This document shows positions 1 to 15,710 of a stretch of 64,000 nucleotides of DNA, piece after piece. How positions within the stretch are numbered: the stretch's first letter is position 1; each line of letters starts with the position of its first letter. The DNA comes from Mixophyes australis (taxonomy: Eukaryota > Chordata > Amphibia > Anura > Limnodynastidae). A program made the translations under genes and the position numbers. Location: assembly GCA_036250195.1 (NCBI GenBank), contig JAVHZZ010000015.1, positions 2,604,001 through 2,668,000 on the forward strand. Reading direction: 5' to 3'. The notes under the pieces were generated by a model. That model did not search any database and had not been told where the DNA came from. It saw only the letters and a program-made list of their open reading frames with translations.

Positions 1-1190
1 TTCAATTCATGATTCATGATTCATTATTCAATTCATGATTCATGATTCATGATTCAATTCATGATTCATGATTCATGATTTAATTCATGATTCATTTCAT
101 GATTCATGATTCAATTCATGATTCATGATTCATGATTCAATTCATGATTCATTTCATGATTCATGATTCATTTCATGATTCATGATTTAATTCATGATTA
201 ATGATTCATGATTCAATTCATGATTCATGATGCAATTCATGATTCATGATTCAATTCATGATTCATGATTCAATTCATGATTCATGATTCAATTCATGAT
301 TCATGATTTATGATTCAATTCATGATTCATGATTCGATTCATGATTCATGATTCATGATTCGATTAATGATTCATGATTCATGATTCAATTCATGATTCA
401 TGATTCGATTTATGATTCATGATTCAATTCATGATTCATGATTTATGATTCAATTAATGATTCATGATTCGATTTATGATTCATGATTCAATTCATGATT
501 CATGATTTATGATTCAATTCATGATTGAATTCATGATTCATGATTCAATTCATGATTCGAGATTCATGATTCGATTCATGATTCATGATTCAATTCATGA
601 TTCATGATTCGAGTCATGATTTATGATTTATGATTCAATTTATGATTTATGATTCATGATTCAAATCATGATTCAATTCATGATTCATGATTCAATTCAT
701 GATTCATGATTCAATTCATGATTCATGATTCAATTCATGATTCATGATTCGATTCATGATTCTTGATTCATTTCATGATTCATGATTCATGATTCATGAT
801 TCAATTCATGATTCATGTTTTGATTCATGATTCATGATTTGATTCATGATTCATGATTCAATTCATGATTCATGATTCATAATTCATGATTCAGTTCATG
901 ATTCATGATTCATGATTCAATTCATGATTCATGATTAAATTCATGATTCATGATTCGATTCATGATTCATGATTCATGATTCATGATTCATGATTCGATT
1001 CATGGTTTATGATTTATGATTCAATTTATGATTCAATTCATGATTCATGATTCAATTCATGATTCAATTCATGATTTATGATTTATGATTCAATTTATAA
1101 TTCAATTCATGATTCATGATACATGATTCATGATTCATGATTCGATTCATGATTCATGATTCAATTCATGATTCATGATTCATTATTTAA
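1..1190. repeat. Type B module, 3' portion
   Basis: This is the end of a B module that starts before the window. Its markers follow the B order: CGAGATTC at 558, CGAGTCATG at 610, CAAATCATG at 662, CTTGATTC at 762, GTTTTGATTC at 817, CAGTTCATG at 892, CATGG at about 1001 (here followed by TTTATG rather than TTCATG), GATACATG at 1118 and CATTATTTAATTC at 1181. The block matches about 14.5-15.7 kb; GATACATG lies at 15641 there, an offset of about 14,523. The right border is set by the CATTATTTAATTC marker that closes B modules elsewhere. Confidence 0.55.
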
Positions 1191-3110
1191 TTCATGATTC
1201 AATTCATGATTCATGATTCAATTCATGATTCATTTCATGATTCATGATTCAATTTATGATTCATGATTCATGATTCAATTCATGATTCATTTCATGATTC
1301 ATGATTCAATTCATGATTCATGATTCATGATTAGATTCATGATTTAATTCATGATTTATTTCATGATTCATGATTCAATTCATGATTCATTTCATGATTC
1401 ATGATTTAATTCATGATTAATGATTCATGATTCAATTCATGATTCATGATGCAATTCATGATTCATGATTCATGATTCGATTTATGATTCATGATTCATT
1501 ATTCATGATTCATGATTCGATTCATGATTCATGATTCATGATTCGATTCATGATTCATAATTCATGATTCAATTCATAATTCATGATTCGATTCATGATT
1601 CATGATTCAATTCATGATTTATGATTTATGATTCAATTTATGATTCAATTCATGATTTATGATTTAATTTATGATTCAATTCATGATTCATGATTCATGA
1701 TTCAATTCATGATTCATGATTCGATTCATGATTCATAATTCATGATTCAATTCATGATTCATGATTCGATTCATGATTCATGATTCAATTCATGATTCAT
1801 GATTCGATTTATGATTCATGATTCATTATTCATGATTTATGATTTGATTCATGATTCATGATTCGATTCATGATTCATAATTCATGATTCAATTCATGAT
1901 TCATGATTCATGATTCAATTCATGATTTATGATTCAATTTATGATTCAATTCATGATTTATGATTTATGATTCAATTTATGATTCAATTCATGATTCATG
2001 ATTCAATTCATTATTCATGATTCGATTCATTATTCATGATTCATGATTCATAATTCGATTCATGATTCTTAATTCATTTCATGATTCATGATTCATGATT
2101 CAATTCATGATTCATTTTTCGATTCATGTATCATGATTCGATTCATGATTCATGATTCGATTCATGATTCATGATTCATGATTCAATTCATGATTCATGA
2201 TTCAATTCATGATTCATGATTCGATTTATGATTCATGATTTATGATTCATGATTCATGATTCAATTCATGATTCATGATTCGATTCATGATTCATGATTC
2301 AATTCATGATTCATGATTTATGATTCAATTTATGATTCTATTCATGATTCATGATTCGATTCATGATTCATGATTCATGATTCGATTCATGATTCATGAT
2401 TCAATTCATGATTCATGATTCATTAATAATTCATGATTCGATTCATGTTTCATGATTCAATTCATGATTCATGAGTCATGATTCATTTCATGATTCGATT
2501 CATGTTTCATGATTCAATTCATGATTCATGATTCAATTCATGATTCATGATTCGATGCATGATTCATGATTCATATCATGATTCATGATTTATAATTCAA
2601 CTCATGATTCAATTCATGAATTATGAATTATGATTCATAATTCGATTCATGATTCATGATTCAATTCATGATTCATGATTTGATTCATGATTCATGATTC
2701 ATGATTCGATTCATGATTCATGATTCAATTCATGATTCATGATTTATGATTCAATTCATGATTCGATTCATGATTCATGATTCATGATTCGATTCATGAT
2801 TCATGAATCGATTAATGATTCATGATTCATAATTTATGATTCGATTCATGATTCATGATTCATGATTCATGATTCGATTCTTGATTCATGATTCAAGATT
2901 CAATTCATGATTCATGATTCGAATCATGATTCATGATTTAAGTCATGATTTATGATTTATGATTCAATTTATGATTCAATTCATGATTCATGATTCAATT
3001 CATGATTCATGATTCGATTCATGATTCATGATTCAATTCATGATTCATGATTCATGATTCAATTCATGCTTCATTTCATGATTCATGATTCAATTCATGA
3101 TTCATGATTC
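1191..3110. repeat. Type A module
   Basis: A-type markers appear in order: GATTAGATTC near 1330, a CATTTTTCGATTC then GTATCATG pair near 2112-2130, GATTCTATTC near 2336, GAGTCATG at 2473, CAACTCATG at 2598, CGATTCTTG near 2877 and CATGCTTCATTTC at 3065. The same string lies at 15.7-17.8 kb; GAGTCATG is at 17008, an offset of 14,535. Borders are approximate. Confidence 0.55.
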
Positions 3111-6100
3111 ATGATTAGATTCATGATTTAATTCATGATTTATTTCATGATTCATGATTCAATTCATGATTCATTTCATGATTCATGATTCATGATTTAA
3201 TTCATGATTAATGATTCATGATTCAATTCATGATTCATGATGCAATTCATGATTCATGATTCAATTCATGATTCATGATTCGATTAATGATTCATGATTC
3301 ATGATTCGATTCATGATTCATAATTCATGATTCAATTCATGATTCATGATTCGATTCATGATTCATGATTCAATTCATGATTTATGATTTATGATTCAAT
3401 TTATGATTCAATTCATGATTTATGATTTATGATTCAATTTATGATTCAATTCATGATTCATGATTCATGATTCAATTCATGATTCATGATTCGATTCATG
3501 ATTCATGATTCAAATCATGATTCATGATTAAATTATGATTCATGATTTATGATTCAATTCATGATTCATGAATCAATTTATGATTCATGATTAATGATTT
3601 GATTCATGATTCATGATTCAATTCATGATTCATGATTTAATTCATGATTCATTATTTGATTCATGATTTATGATTCAATTCATGAATTCATGATTCATGA
3701 TTCAATTCATGATTCATGATTCATTATTTCATGATTCATGATTTAATTCATGATTAATGATTCATGATTCAATTCATGATTCATGATTCATTATTCAATT
3801 CATGATTCATGATTCATGATTCAATTCATGATTCATGATTCATGATTCAATTCATGATTCATTTCATGATTCATGATTCATTTCATGATTCATGATTTAA
3901 TTCATGATTAATGATTCATGATTCAATTCATGATTCATGATGCAATTCATGATTCATGATTCAATTCATGATTCATGATTCAATTCATGTTTCATGATTC
4001 GATTCATGATTCATGATTCAATTCATGATTCATGATTTATGATTCAATACATGATTTATGATTCGATTCATGATTCATGATTCATGATTCGATTAATGAT
4101 TCATGATTCATGATTCAATTTATAATTCATGATTCGATTTATGATTCATGATTGAATTCATGATTCATGATTTATGATTCAATTCATGATTGAATTCATG
4201 ATTCATGATTCAATTCATGATTCGAGATTCATGATTCGATTCATGATTCATGATTCAATTCATGATTCATGATTCGATTCATGATTCAATTCATGATTTA
4301 TGATTCATGATTCAATTTATGATTCATGATTCATGATTCGATTCATGATTCATGATTCATGATTCATGATTCAAATCATGATTCAATTCATGATTCATGA
4401 TTCAATTCATGATTTATGATTTGATTAATGATTTATGATTCGTTTCATGATTCATGATTCATTTCATGATTTGTGTTTCGATTCATGATTCATGATTCAA
4501 TTCATGATTCATGATTCAATTCATGATTCATGATTCGATTCATTAATCTTGATTCATTTCATGATTCATGTTTTGATTCATGATTCATGATTTGATTCAT
4601 GATTTGATTCATGATTCATGATTCAATTCATGATTCATAATTCATGATTCAGTTCATGATTCATAATTCATGATTCATGATTAAATTCATGATTCATGAT
4701 TAAATTCATGATTCATGATTCGATTCATGATTCATGATTCATGATTCATGATTCGATTCATGGTTCATGATTTATGATTCAATTCATGATTCATGATTTA
4801 ATTCATGATTCATGATTTGATTCATGATTCATGATTCAATTCATAATTCATGATTTAATTCATGATTCATGATTTGATTCATGATTTATGATTCAATTCA
4901 TGAATCATGATTCATGATTCATGATTCAATTCATGATTCATGATTCATTATTCAATTCATGATTCATGATTCATGATTCAATTCATGATTCATGATTCAT
5001 GATTTAATTCATGATTCATTTCATGATTCATGATTCAATTCATGATTCATGATTCATGATTCAATTCATGATTCATTTCATGATTCATGATTCATTTCAT
5101 GATTCATGATTTAATTCATGATTAATGATTCATGATTCAATTCATGATTCATGATTCAATTCATGATTCATGATTCAATTCATGATTCATGATTCAATTC
5201 ATGATTCATGATTTATGATTCAATTCATGATTCATGATTCGATTCATGATTCATGATTCATGATTCGATTAATGATTCATGATTCATGATTCAATTCATG
5301 ATTCATGATTTATGATTCAATTCATGATTCATGATTCGATTTATGATTCATGATTCAATTCATGATTCATGATTTATGATTCAATTCATGATTGAATTCA
5401 TGATTCATGATTCAATTCATGATTCGAGATTCATGATTCGATTCATGATTCATGATTCAATTCATGATTCATGATTCGAGTCATGATTTATGATTTATGA
5501 TTCAATTTATGATTTATGATTCATGATTCAAATCATGATTCATGATTCGATTCATTATTCATGATTCATGATTCATGATTCATGATTTAATTCATGATTC
5601 ATTTCATGATTCATGATTCAATTCATGATTCATGATTCATGATTCAATTCATGATTCATTTCATGATTCATGATTCATTTCATGATTCATGATTTAATTC
5701 ATGATTAATGATTCATGATTCAATTCATGATTCATGATTCAATTCATGATTCATGATTCAATTCATGATTCATGATTCAATTCATGATTCATGATTTATG
5801 ATTCAATTCATGATTCATGATTCGATTCATGATTCATGATTCATGATTCGATTAATGATTTATGATTCATGATTCAATTCATGATTCATGATTTATGATT
5901 CAATTCATGATTCATGATTCGATTTATGATTCATGATTCAATTCATGATTCATGATTTATGATTCAATTCATGATTGAATTCATGATTCATGATTCAATT
6001 CATGATTCGAGATTCATGATTCGATTCATGATTCATGATTCAATTCATGATTCATGATTCGAGTCATGATTTATGATTTATGATTCAATTTATGATTTAT

Positions 6101-6180
6101 GATTCATGATTCAAATCATGATTCATGATTCGATTCATTATTCATGATTCATGATTCATGATTCATGATTTAATTCATGA
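3111..6180. repeat. Type B module with internal 583-bp duplication
   Basis: B-type markers are GATTAAATTATG at 3526, CATGAATTCATG at 3681, CAATACATG at about 4045, TTGTGTTTCG at 4471, GTTTTGATTC at 4570, CAGTTCATG at 4650 and CATGGTTCATG at about 4759. Compared with the copy at 12.8-15.7 kb (offset 9,613-9,620) it has a 26-bp deletion at about 4541-4550. It ends in a tandem duplication with period 583 bp, listed separately. Confidence 0.55.
4980..6178. repeat. 583-bp tandem duplication (about 2.05 copies)
   Basis: Five independent markers recur at exactly 583 bp: GATTTAATTC at 5001/5584, CGATTAATG at 5266/5849, CGAGATTC at 5425/6008, CGAGTCATG at 5477/6060 and CAAATCATG at 5529/6112. The copies were identical in most stretches compared. 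One difference is clear: after GATTAATG the second copy reads ATTTATG (near 5860) where the first reads ATTCATG. A constant offset with so few changes implies a recent event. The third copy stops near 6178, where the array continues as TTAATGATTC instead of TTCATTTCATG. Confidence 0.8.
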
Positions 6181-6380
6181 TTAATGATTCATGATTCAAT
6201 TCATGATTCATGATGCAATTCATGATTCATGATTCAATTCATGATTCATGATTCGATTTATGATTCATGATTCATTATTCATGATTCATGATTCGATTCA
6301 TGATTCATGATTCATGATTCGATTCATGATTCATAATTCATGATTCAATTCATGATTCATGATTCGATTCATGATTCATG

Positions 6381-7400
6381 ATTAAATTATGATTCATGAT
6401 TTATGATTCAATTCATGATTCAATTCATGATTCATGAATCAATTTATGAATCAATTTATCAATTTATGATTCATGATTAATGATTTGATTCATGATTCAT
6501 GATTCATGATTCATAATTCATAGTTTAATTAATGATTCATGATTTGATTCATGATTTATGATTCAATTCATGTATCATGATTCATGATTCAATTCATGAT
6601 TCATGATTCGATTCATGATTCATGATTCAAGATTCAATTCATGATTCATGATTCGATTCATGATTCATGATTCAATTCATGATTTATGATTCAATTCATG
6701 ATTCATGATTCAATTCATGATTCATGATTTGATTCATGATTCAATTCATGATTCATGATTCATGATTCAATTCATGATTCATTTCATGATTCATGATTCA
6801 ATTTATGATTCATGATTCATGATTCAATTCATGATTCATTTCATGATTCATGATTCAATTCATGATTCATGATTCATGATTAGATTCATGATTTAATTCA
6901 TGATTTATTTCATGATTCATGATTCAATTCATGATTCATTTCATGATTCATGATTCATGATTTAATTCATGATTAATGATTCATGATTCAATTCATGATT
7001 CATGATGCAATTCATGATTCATGATTCAATTCATGATTCATGATTCGATTTATGATTCATGATTCATTATTCATGATTCATGATTCGATTCATGATTCAT
7101 GATTCATGATTCGATTCATGATTCATAATTCATGATTCAATTCATGATTCATGATTCGATTCATGATTCATGATTCATGATTCAATTCATGATTCATGAT
7201 TCGATTCATGATTCATGATTAAATTATGATTCATGATTTATGATTCAATTCATGATTCAATTCATGATTCATGAATCAATTTATGATTCATGATTAATGA
7301 TTTGATTCATGATTCATGATTCATGATTCATAATTCATAGTTTAATTAATGATTCATGATTTGATTCATGATTTATGATTCAAATTATGTATCATGATTC
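6381..7400. repeat. ~817-836-bp local duplication with an internal slippage
   Basis: ATTAAATTATG at 6381 recurs at 7217 (offset 836), and the TAGTTTAATTAATG motif at 6521 recurs at 7338 (offset 817). The 19-bp change lies at about 6436-6470, where the first copy repeats the unusual words GAATCAATTTATG and ATCAATTTATG two or three times and the second copy has one. This is a small slippage event inside a larger duplication. Confidence 0.6.
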
Positions 7401-10400
7401 ATGATTCATGATTCAATTCATGATTCATGATTCATTATTCAATTCATGATTCATGATTCATGATTCGATTCATGATTCATGATTCGATTCATGATTCATG
7501 ATTCATAATTTATGATTCGATTCATGATTCATGATTCATGAATCATGATTCAATTCATGATTCATGATTCAATTCATGATTCATGATTCGATTCATGATT
7601 CATGATTCGATTCATGATTCATGATTCATGATTCATGATTCGATTCTTGATTCATGATTCAAGATTCAATTCATGATTCATGATTCGATTCATGATTCAT
7701 GATTCATGATTCATGATTCGATTCTTGATTCATGATTCAAGATTCAATTCATGATTCATGATTCGATTCATGATTCATGATTCAATTCATGATTTATGAT
7801 TTATGATTCAATTTATGATTCAATTCATGATTCATGATTCAATTCATGATTCATGATTCGATTCATGATTCATGATTCAATTCATGATTCATGATTCATG
7901 ATTCAATTCATGATTCATTTCATGATTCATGATTCAATTTATGATTCATGATTCATGATTCATGATTCAATTCATGATTCATTTCATGATTCATGATTCA
8001 ATTCATGATTCATGATTCATGATTAGATTTATGATTTAATTCATGATTTATTTCATGATTCATGATTCAATTCATGATTCATTTCATGATTCATGATTTA
8101 ATTCATGATTAATGATTAATGATTCATTTCATGATTCATGATGCAATTCATGATTCATGATTCAATTCATGATTCATGATTCGATTTATGATTCATGATT
8201 CATTATTCATGATTCATGATTCGATTCATGATTCATGATTCATGATTCGATTCATGATTCATAATTCATGATTCAATTCATGATTCATGATTCGATTCAT
8301 GATTCATGATTCAATTCATGATTTATGATTTATGATTCAATTTATGATTCAATTCATGATTTATGATTCAATTTATGATTCAATTCATGATTCATGATTC
8401 ATGATTCAATTCATGATTCATGATTCGATTCATGATTCATAATTCATGATTCAATTCATGATTCATGATTCGATTCATGATTCATGATTCAATTTATGAT
8501 TCATGATTCGATTTATGATTCATGATTCATTATTCATGATTCATGATTCGATTCATGATTCATGATTCAATTCATGATTCATGATTAGATTTATGATTCA
8601 TGATTCATTATTCATGATTTATGATTCGATTCATGATTCATGATTCATGATTCGATTCATGATTCATAATTCATGATTCAATTCATGATTCATGATTCAT
8701 GATTCAATTCATGATTTATGATTTATGATTCAATTTATGATTCAATTCATGATTTATGATTTATGATTCAATTTATGATTCAATTCATGATTCATGATTC
8801 AATTCATGATTCATGATTCGATTCATTATTCATGATTCATGATTCATAATTCGATTCATGATTCTTAATTCATTTCATGATTCATGATTCATGATTCAAT
8901 TCATGATTCATGATTCGATTCATGATTTATGATTCAATTCATGATTCATGATTTATGATTCAATTTATGATTCTATTCATGATTCATGATTCGATTCATG
9001 ATTCATGATTCATGATTCGATTCATGATTCATGATTCAATTCATGATTCATGATTCATTATTAATTCATGATTCGATTCATGTTTCATGATTCAATTCAT
9101 GATTCTTGAGTCATGATTCATTTCATGATTCAATTCATGTTTCATGATTCAATTCATGATTCATGATTCAATTTATGATTCATGATTCGATTCATGATTC
9201 ATGATTCATTTCATGATTCATGATTTATGATTCAACTCATGATTCAATTCATGATTCATGAATTATGATTCATGATTCGATTCATGATTCATGATTCAAT
9301 TCATGATTCATGATTTGATTCATGATTCATGATTCATGATTCGATTCATGATTCATGATTCAATTCATGATTCATGATTTATGATCCAATTCATGATTCG
9401 ATTCATGATTCATGATTCATAATTGGATTCATGATTCATGATTCGATTCATGATTCATGATTCATAATTTATGATTCGATTCATGATTCATGATTCATGA
9501 ATCATGATTCAATTCATGATTCATGATTCAAATCATGATTCATGATTCGATTCATGATTCATGATTCAAGATTCAATTCATGATTCATGATTCGATTCAT
9601 GATTCATGATTCAATTCATGATTTATGATTTATGATTCAATTTATGATTCAATTCATGATTCATGATTCAATTCATGATTCATGATTCGATTCATGATTC
9701 ATGATTCAATTCATGATTCATGATTCATGATTCAATTCATGATTCATTTCATGATTCATGATTCAATTTATGATTCATGATTCATGATTCAATTCATGAT
9801 TCATTTCATGATTCATGATTCAATTCATGATTCATGATTCATGATTAGATTCATGATTTAATTCATGATTTATTTCATGATTCATGATTCAATTCATGAT
9901 TCATTTCATGATTCATGATTCATGATTTAATTCATGATTAATGATTCATGATTCAATTCATGATTCATGATGCAATTCATGATTTATGATTCAATTCATG
10001 ATTCATGATTCGGTTTATGATTCATGATTCATTATTCATGATTCATGATTCGATTCATGATTCATGATTCATGATTCGATTCATGATTCATAATTCATGA
10101 TTCAATTCATGATTCATGATTCGATTCATGATTCATGATTCATGATTCAATTCATGATTCATGATTCGATTCATGATTCATGATTAAATTATGATTCATG
10201 ATTTATGATTCAATTCATGATTCAATTCATGATTCATGAATCAATTTATGATTCATGATTAATGATTTGATTCATGATTCATGATTCATGATTCATAATT
10301 CATAGTTTAATTAATGATTCATGATTTGATTCATGATTTATGATTCAATTCATGATTCATGATTCATTATTCAATTCATGATTCATGATTCATGATTCGA

Positions 10401-12500
10401 TTCATGATTCATGATTCGATTCATGATTCATGATTCATAATTTATGATTCGATTCATGATTCATGATTCATGAATCATGATTCAATTCATGATTCATGAT
10501 TCAATTCATGATTCATGATTCGATTCATGATTCATGATTCATGATTCATGATTCGATTCTTGATTCATGATTTAAGATTCAATTCATGATTCATGATTCA
10601 TGATTCGATTCATGATTCATGATTCATGATTCATGATTCGATTCTTGATTCATGATTCAAGATTCAATTCATGATTCATGATTCGATTCATGATTCATGA
10701 TTTAATTCATGATTTATGATTTATGATTCCATTTATGATTCAATTCATGATTCATGATTCAATTCATGATTCATGATTCGAATCATGATTCATGATTCAA
10801 TTCATGATTCATGATTCATGATTCAATTCATGATTCATTTCATGATTCATGATTCAATTTATGATTCATGATTCATGATTCAATTCATGATTCATTTCAT
10901 GATTCATGATTCAATTCATGATTCATGATTCATGATTAGATTCATGATTTAATTCATGATTTATTTCATGATTCATGATTCAATTCATGATTCATTTCAT
11001 GATTCATGATTTAATTCATGATTAATGATTCATGATTCAATTCATGATTCATGATGCAATTCATGATTCATGATTCAATTCATGATTCATGATTCGATTT
11101 ATGATTCATGATTCATTATTCATGATTCATGATTCGATTCATGATTCATGATTCATGATTCGATTCATGATTCATAATTCATGATTCAATTCATGATTCA
11201 TGATTCGATTCTTGATTCATGATTCAATTCATGATTTATGATTTATGATTCAATTTATGATTCAATTCATGATTTATTATTTAATTTATGATTCAATTCA
11301 TGATTCATGATTCAATTCATGATTCATGATTCGATTCATGATTCATAATTCATGATTCAATTCATGATTCATGATTCGATTCATGATTCATGATTCAATT
11401 CATGATTCATGATTCGATTTATGATTCATGATTCATTATTCATGATTCATGATTCGATTCATGATTCATGATTCATGATTCGATTCATGATTCATAATTC
11501 ATGATTCAATTCATGATTCATGATTCATGATTCAATTCATGATTTATGATTCAATTTATGATTCAATTCATGATTTATGATTTATGATTCAATTTATGAT
11601 TCAATTCATGATTCATGATTAAATTCATGATTCATGATTCGATTCATTATTCATGATTCATGATTCATAATTCGATTCATGATTCTTAATTCATTTCATG
11701 ATTCATGATTCATGATTCAATTCATGATTCATTTTTCGATTCATGTATCATGATTCGATTCATGATTCATGATTCGATTCATGATTCATGATTCGATTCA
11801 TGATTCATGATTCATGATTCAATTCATGATTCATGATTCAATTCATGATTCATGATTCGATTTATGATTCATGATTTATGATTCATGATTCATGATTCAA
11901 TTCATGATTCATGATTCGATTCATGATTCATGATTCAATTCATGATTCATGATTTATGATTCAATTTATGATTCTATTCATGATTCATGATTCGATTCAT
12001 GATTCATGATTCATGATTCGATTCATGATTCATGATTCAATTCATGATTCATGATTCATTATTAATTCATGATTCGATTCATGTTTCATGATTCAATTCA
12101 TGATTCATGAGTCATGATTCATTTCATGATTCAATTCATGATTCATGATTCAATTCATGATTCATGATTCAATTCATGATTCATGATTCGATGCATGATT
12201 CATGATTCATATCATGATTCATGATTTATAATTCAACTCATGATTCAATTCATGATTCATGAATTATGATTCATGATTCGATTCATGATTCATGATTCAA
12301 TTCATGATTCATGATTTGATTCATGATTCATGATTCATGATTCGATTCATGATTCATGATTCAATTCATGATTCATGATTTATGATTCAATTCATGATTC
12401 GATTCATGATTCATGATTCGATTGATGATTCATGAATCGATTAATGATTCATGATTCATAATTTATGATTCGATTCATGATTCATGATTCATGATTCGAT
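6600..12500. repeat. Two ~3.0-kb copies of the A domain in tandem
   Basis: CAAGATTC at 6628/9567, GATTAGATTC at 6878/9843, CATAGTTTAA at 7336/10301 and GAGTCATG at 9108/12109 give offsets of 2,939, 2,965, 2,965 and 3,001. The drift means several indels in multiples of the small words, so this duplication is older than the fixed-offset ones. A third, related copy lies at about 34.6-38.2 kb. Confidence 0.55.
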
Positions 12501-12840
12501 TCTTGATTCATGATTCAAGATTCAATTCATGATTCATGATTCGATTCATGATTCATGATTCAATTCATGATTTATGATTTATGATTCAATTTATGATTCA
12601 ATTCATGATTCATGATTCAATTCATGATTCATGATTCGATTCATGATTCAATTCATGATTCATGATTCAATTCATGCTTCATTTCATGATTCATGATTCA
12701 ATTCATGATTCATGATTCATGATTAGATTCATGATTTAATTCATGATTTATTTCATGATTCATGATTCAATTCATGATTAATTTCATGATTCATGATTCA
12801 TGATTTAATTCATGATTAATGATTCATGATTCAATTCATG

Positions 12841-15710
12841 ATTCATGATGCAATTCATGATTCATGATTCAATTCATGATTCATGATTCGATTAATGATT
12901 CATGATTCATGATTCGATTCATGATTCATAATTCATGATTCAATTCATGATTCATGATTCGATTCATGATTCATGATTCAATTCATGATTTATGATTTAT
13001 GATTCAATTTATGATTCAATTCATGATTTATGATTTATGATTCAATTTATGATTCAATTCATGATTCATGATTCATGATTCAATTCATGATTCATGATTC
13101 GATTCATGATTCATGATTCGATTCATGATTCATGATTAAATTATGATTCATGATTTATGATTCAATTCATGATTCAATTCATGATTCATGAATCAATTTA
13201 TGATTCATGATTAATGATTTGATCCATGATTTATGATTCAATTCATGATTCATGATTTAATTCATGATTCATGATTTGATTCATGATTTATGATTCAATT
13301 CATGAATTCATGATTCATGATTCAATTCATGATTCATGATTCATTATTTCATGATTCATGATTTAATTCATGATTAATGATTCATGATTCAATTCATGAT
13401 TCATGATTCATTATTCAATTCATGATTCATGATTCAATTCATGATTCATGATTCATGATTCAATTCATGATTCATTTCATGATTCATGATTCATTTCATG
13501 ATTCATGATTTAATTCATGATTAATGATTCATGATTCAATTCATGATTCATGATGCAATTCATGATTCATGATTCAATTCATGATTCATGATTCAATTCA
13601 TGTTTCATGATTCGATTCATGATTCATGATTCAATTCATGATTCATGATTTATGATTCAATACATGATTCATGATTCGATTCATGATTCATGATTCATGA
13701 TTCGATTAATGATTCATGATTCATGATTCAATTTATAATTCATGATTCGATTTATGATTCATGATTGAATTCATGATTCATGATTTATGATTCAATTCAT
13801 GATTGAATTCATGATTCATGATTCAATTCATGATTCGAGATTCATGATTCGATTCATGATTCATGATTCAATTCATGATTCATGATTTGATTCATGATTC
13901 AATTCATGATTTATGATTCATGATTCAATTTATGATTCATGATTCATGACTCGATTCATGATTCATGATTCATGATTCATGATTCAAATCATGATTCAAT
14001 TCATGATTCATGATTCAATTCATGATTTATGATTTGATTATTGATTTATGATTCGTTTCATGATTCATGATTCATTTCATGATTTGTGTTTCGATTCATG
14101 ATTCATGATTCAATTCATGATTCATGATTCAATTCATGATTCATGATTCGATTCATTATTCATGATTCATGATTCGATTCATGATTCTTGATTCATTTCA
14201 TGATTCATGTTTTGATTCATGATTCATGATTTGATTCATGATTTGATTCATGATTCATGATTCAATTCATGATTCATAATTCATGATTCAGTTCATGATT
14301 CATAATTCATGATTCATTATTCAATTCATGATTCATGATTAAATTCATGATTCATGATTCGATTCATGATTCATGATTCATGATTCATGATTCGATTCAT
14401 GGTTCATGATTTATGATTCAATTCATGATTCATGATTTAATTCATGATTCATGATTTGATTCATGATTCATGATTCAATTCATAATTCATGATTTAATTC
14501 ATGATTCATGATTTGATTCATGATTTATGATTCAATTCATGAATCATGATTCATGATTCATGATTCAATTCATGATTCATGATTCATTATTCAATTCATG
14601 ATTCATGATTCATGATTCAATTCATGATTCATGATTCATGATTTAATTCATGATTCATTTCATGATTCATGATTCAATTCATGATTCATGATTCATGATT
14701 CAATTCATGATTCATTTCATGATTCATGATTCATTTCATGATTCATGATTTAATTCATGATTAATGATTCATGATTCAATTCATGATTCATGATGCAATT
14801 CATGATTCATGATTCAATTCATGATTCATGATTCAATTCATGATTCATGATTTATGATTCAATTCATGATTCATGATTCGATTCATGATTCATGATTCAT
14901 GATTCGATTAATGATTCATGATTCATGATTCAATTCATGATTCATGATTCGATTTATGATTCATGATTCAATTCATGATTCATGATTTATGATTCAATTA
15001 ATGATTCATGATTCGATTTATGATTCATGATTCAATTCATGATTCATGATTTATGATTCAATTCATGATTGAATTCATGATTCATGATTCAATTCATGAT
15101 TCGAGATTCATGATTCGATTCATGATTCATGATTCAATTCATGATTCATGATTCGAGTCATGATTTATGATTTATGATTCAATTTATGATTTATGATTCA
15201 TGATTCAAATCATGATTCAATTCATGATTCATGATTCAATTCATGATTCATGATTCAATTCATGATTCATGATTCAATTCATGATTCGATTCATGATTCT
15301 TGATTCATTTCATGATTCATGATTCATGATTCATGATTCAATTCATGATTCATGTTTTGATTCATGATTCATGATTTGATTCATGATTCATGATTCAATT
15401 CATGATTCATGATTCATAATTCATGATTCAGTTCATGATTCATGATTCATGATTCAATTCATGATTCATGATTAAATTCATGATTCATGATTCGATTCAT
15501 GATTCATGATTCATGATTCGATTCATGATTCATGATTTATGATTCAATTTATGATTCAATTCATGATTCATGATTCAATTCATGATTCAATTCATGATTT
15601 ATGATTTATGATTCAATTTATGATTCAATTCATGATTCATGATACATGATTCATGATTCATGATTCGATTCATGATTCATGATTCAATTCATGATTCATG
15701 ATTCATTATT
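12841..15710. repeat. Type B module (full)
   Basis: This is a complete B copy of about 2.87 kb with GATTAAATTATG near 13136, CATGAATTCATG at 13301, CAATACATG near 13658, CGAGATTC near 13836, TTGTGTTTCG at 14084, GTTTTGATTC at 14209, CAGTTCATG at 14289, CATGGTTCATG near 14398, a second CGAGATTC near 15102, GATACATG at 15641 and CATTATTTAATTC near 15700. Two related halves are visible within it: the CGATTAATG, GATTGAATTC and CGAGATTC series occurs twice. Confidence 0.6.

Larger units (their letters stand above)
6181..12840. repeat. Extended type A domain
   Basis: This block carries A markers and none of the B marker TTGTGTTTCG. GATTAGATTC is at 6878, 9843 and near 10935; GAGTCATG at 9108 and 12109; GTATCATG near 11745; CAACTCATG near 12234. 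A rare motif, CATAGTTTAATTAATG, occurs at about 6519, 7336 and 10301 and again only near 36027. A block carrying GATTAAATTATG (6381, 7217) recurs locally with offset 836, falling to 817 at the CATAGTTTAA motif. Confidence 0.55.

Noticed and set aside
1093..1102. TATA-like string TTTATAATTC, also near 4129, 13733, 18689, 23401 and 30330
   Set aside because: It is a one-base variant of TTTATGATTC inside repeated modules, with no transcript or gene context.
1355..1360. AATAAA polyadenylation-like signal on the minus strand, in GATTTATTTCATG, repeated in each GATTAGATTC block
   Set aside because: It is a chance product of ATTTATT words in an A+T-rich repeat, with no gene upstream of it.
2610..2640. 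Possible inversion, because GAATTATGAATTATG resembles the complementary strand
   Set aside because: Only one or two words differ and the flanks keep the ATTCATG orientation on both sides. It is point change plus slippage.
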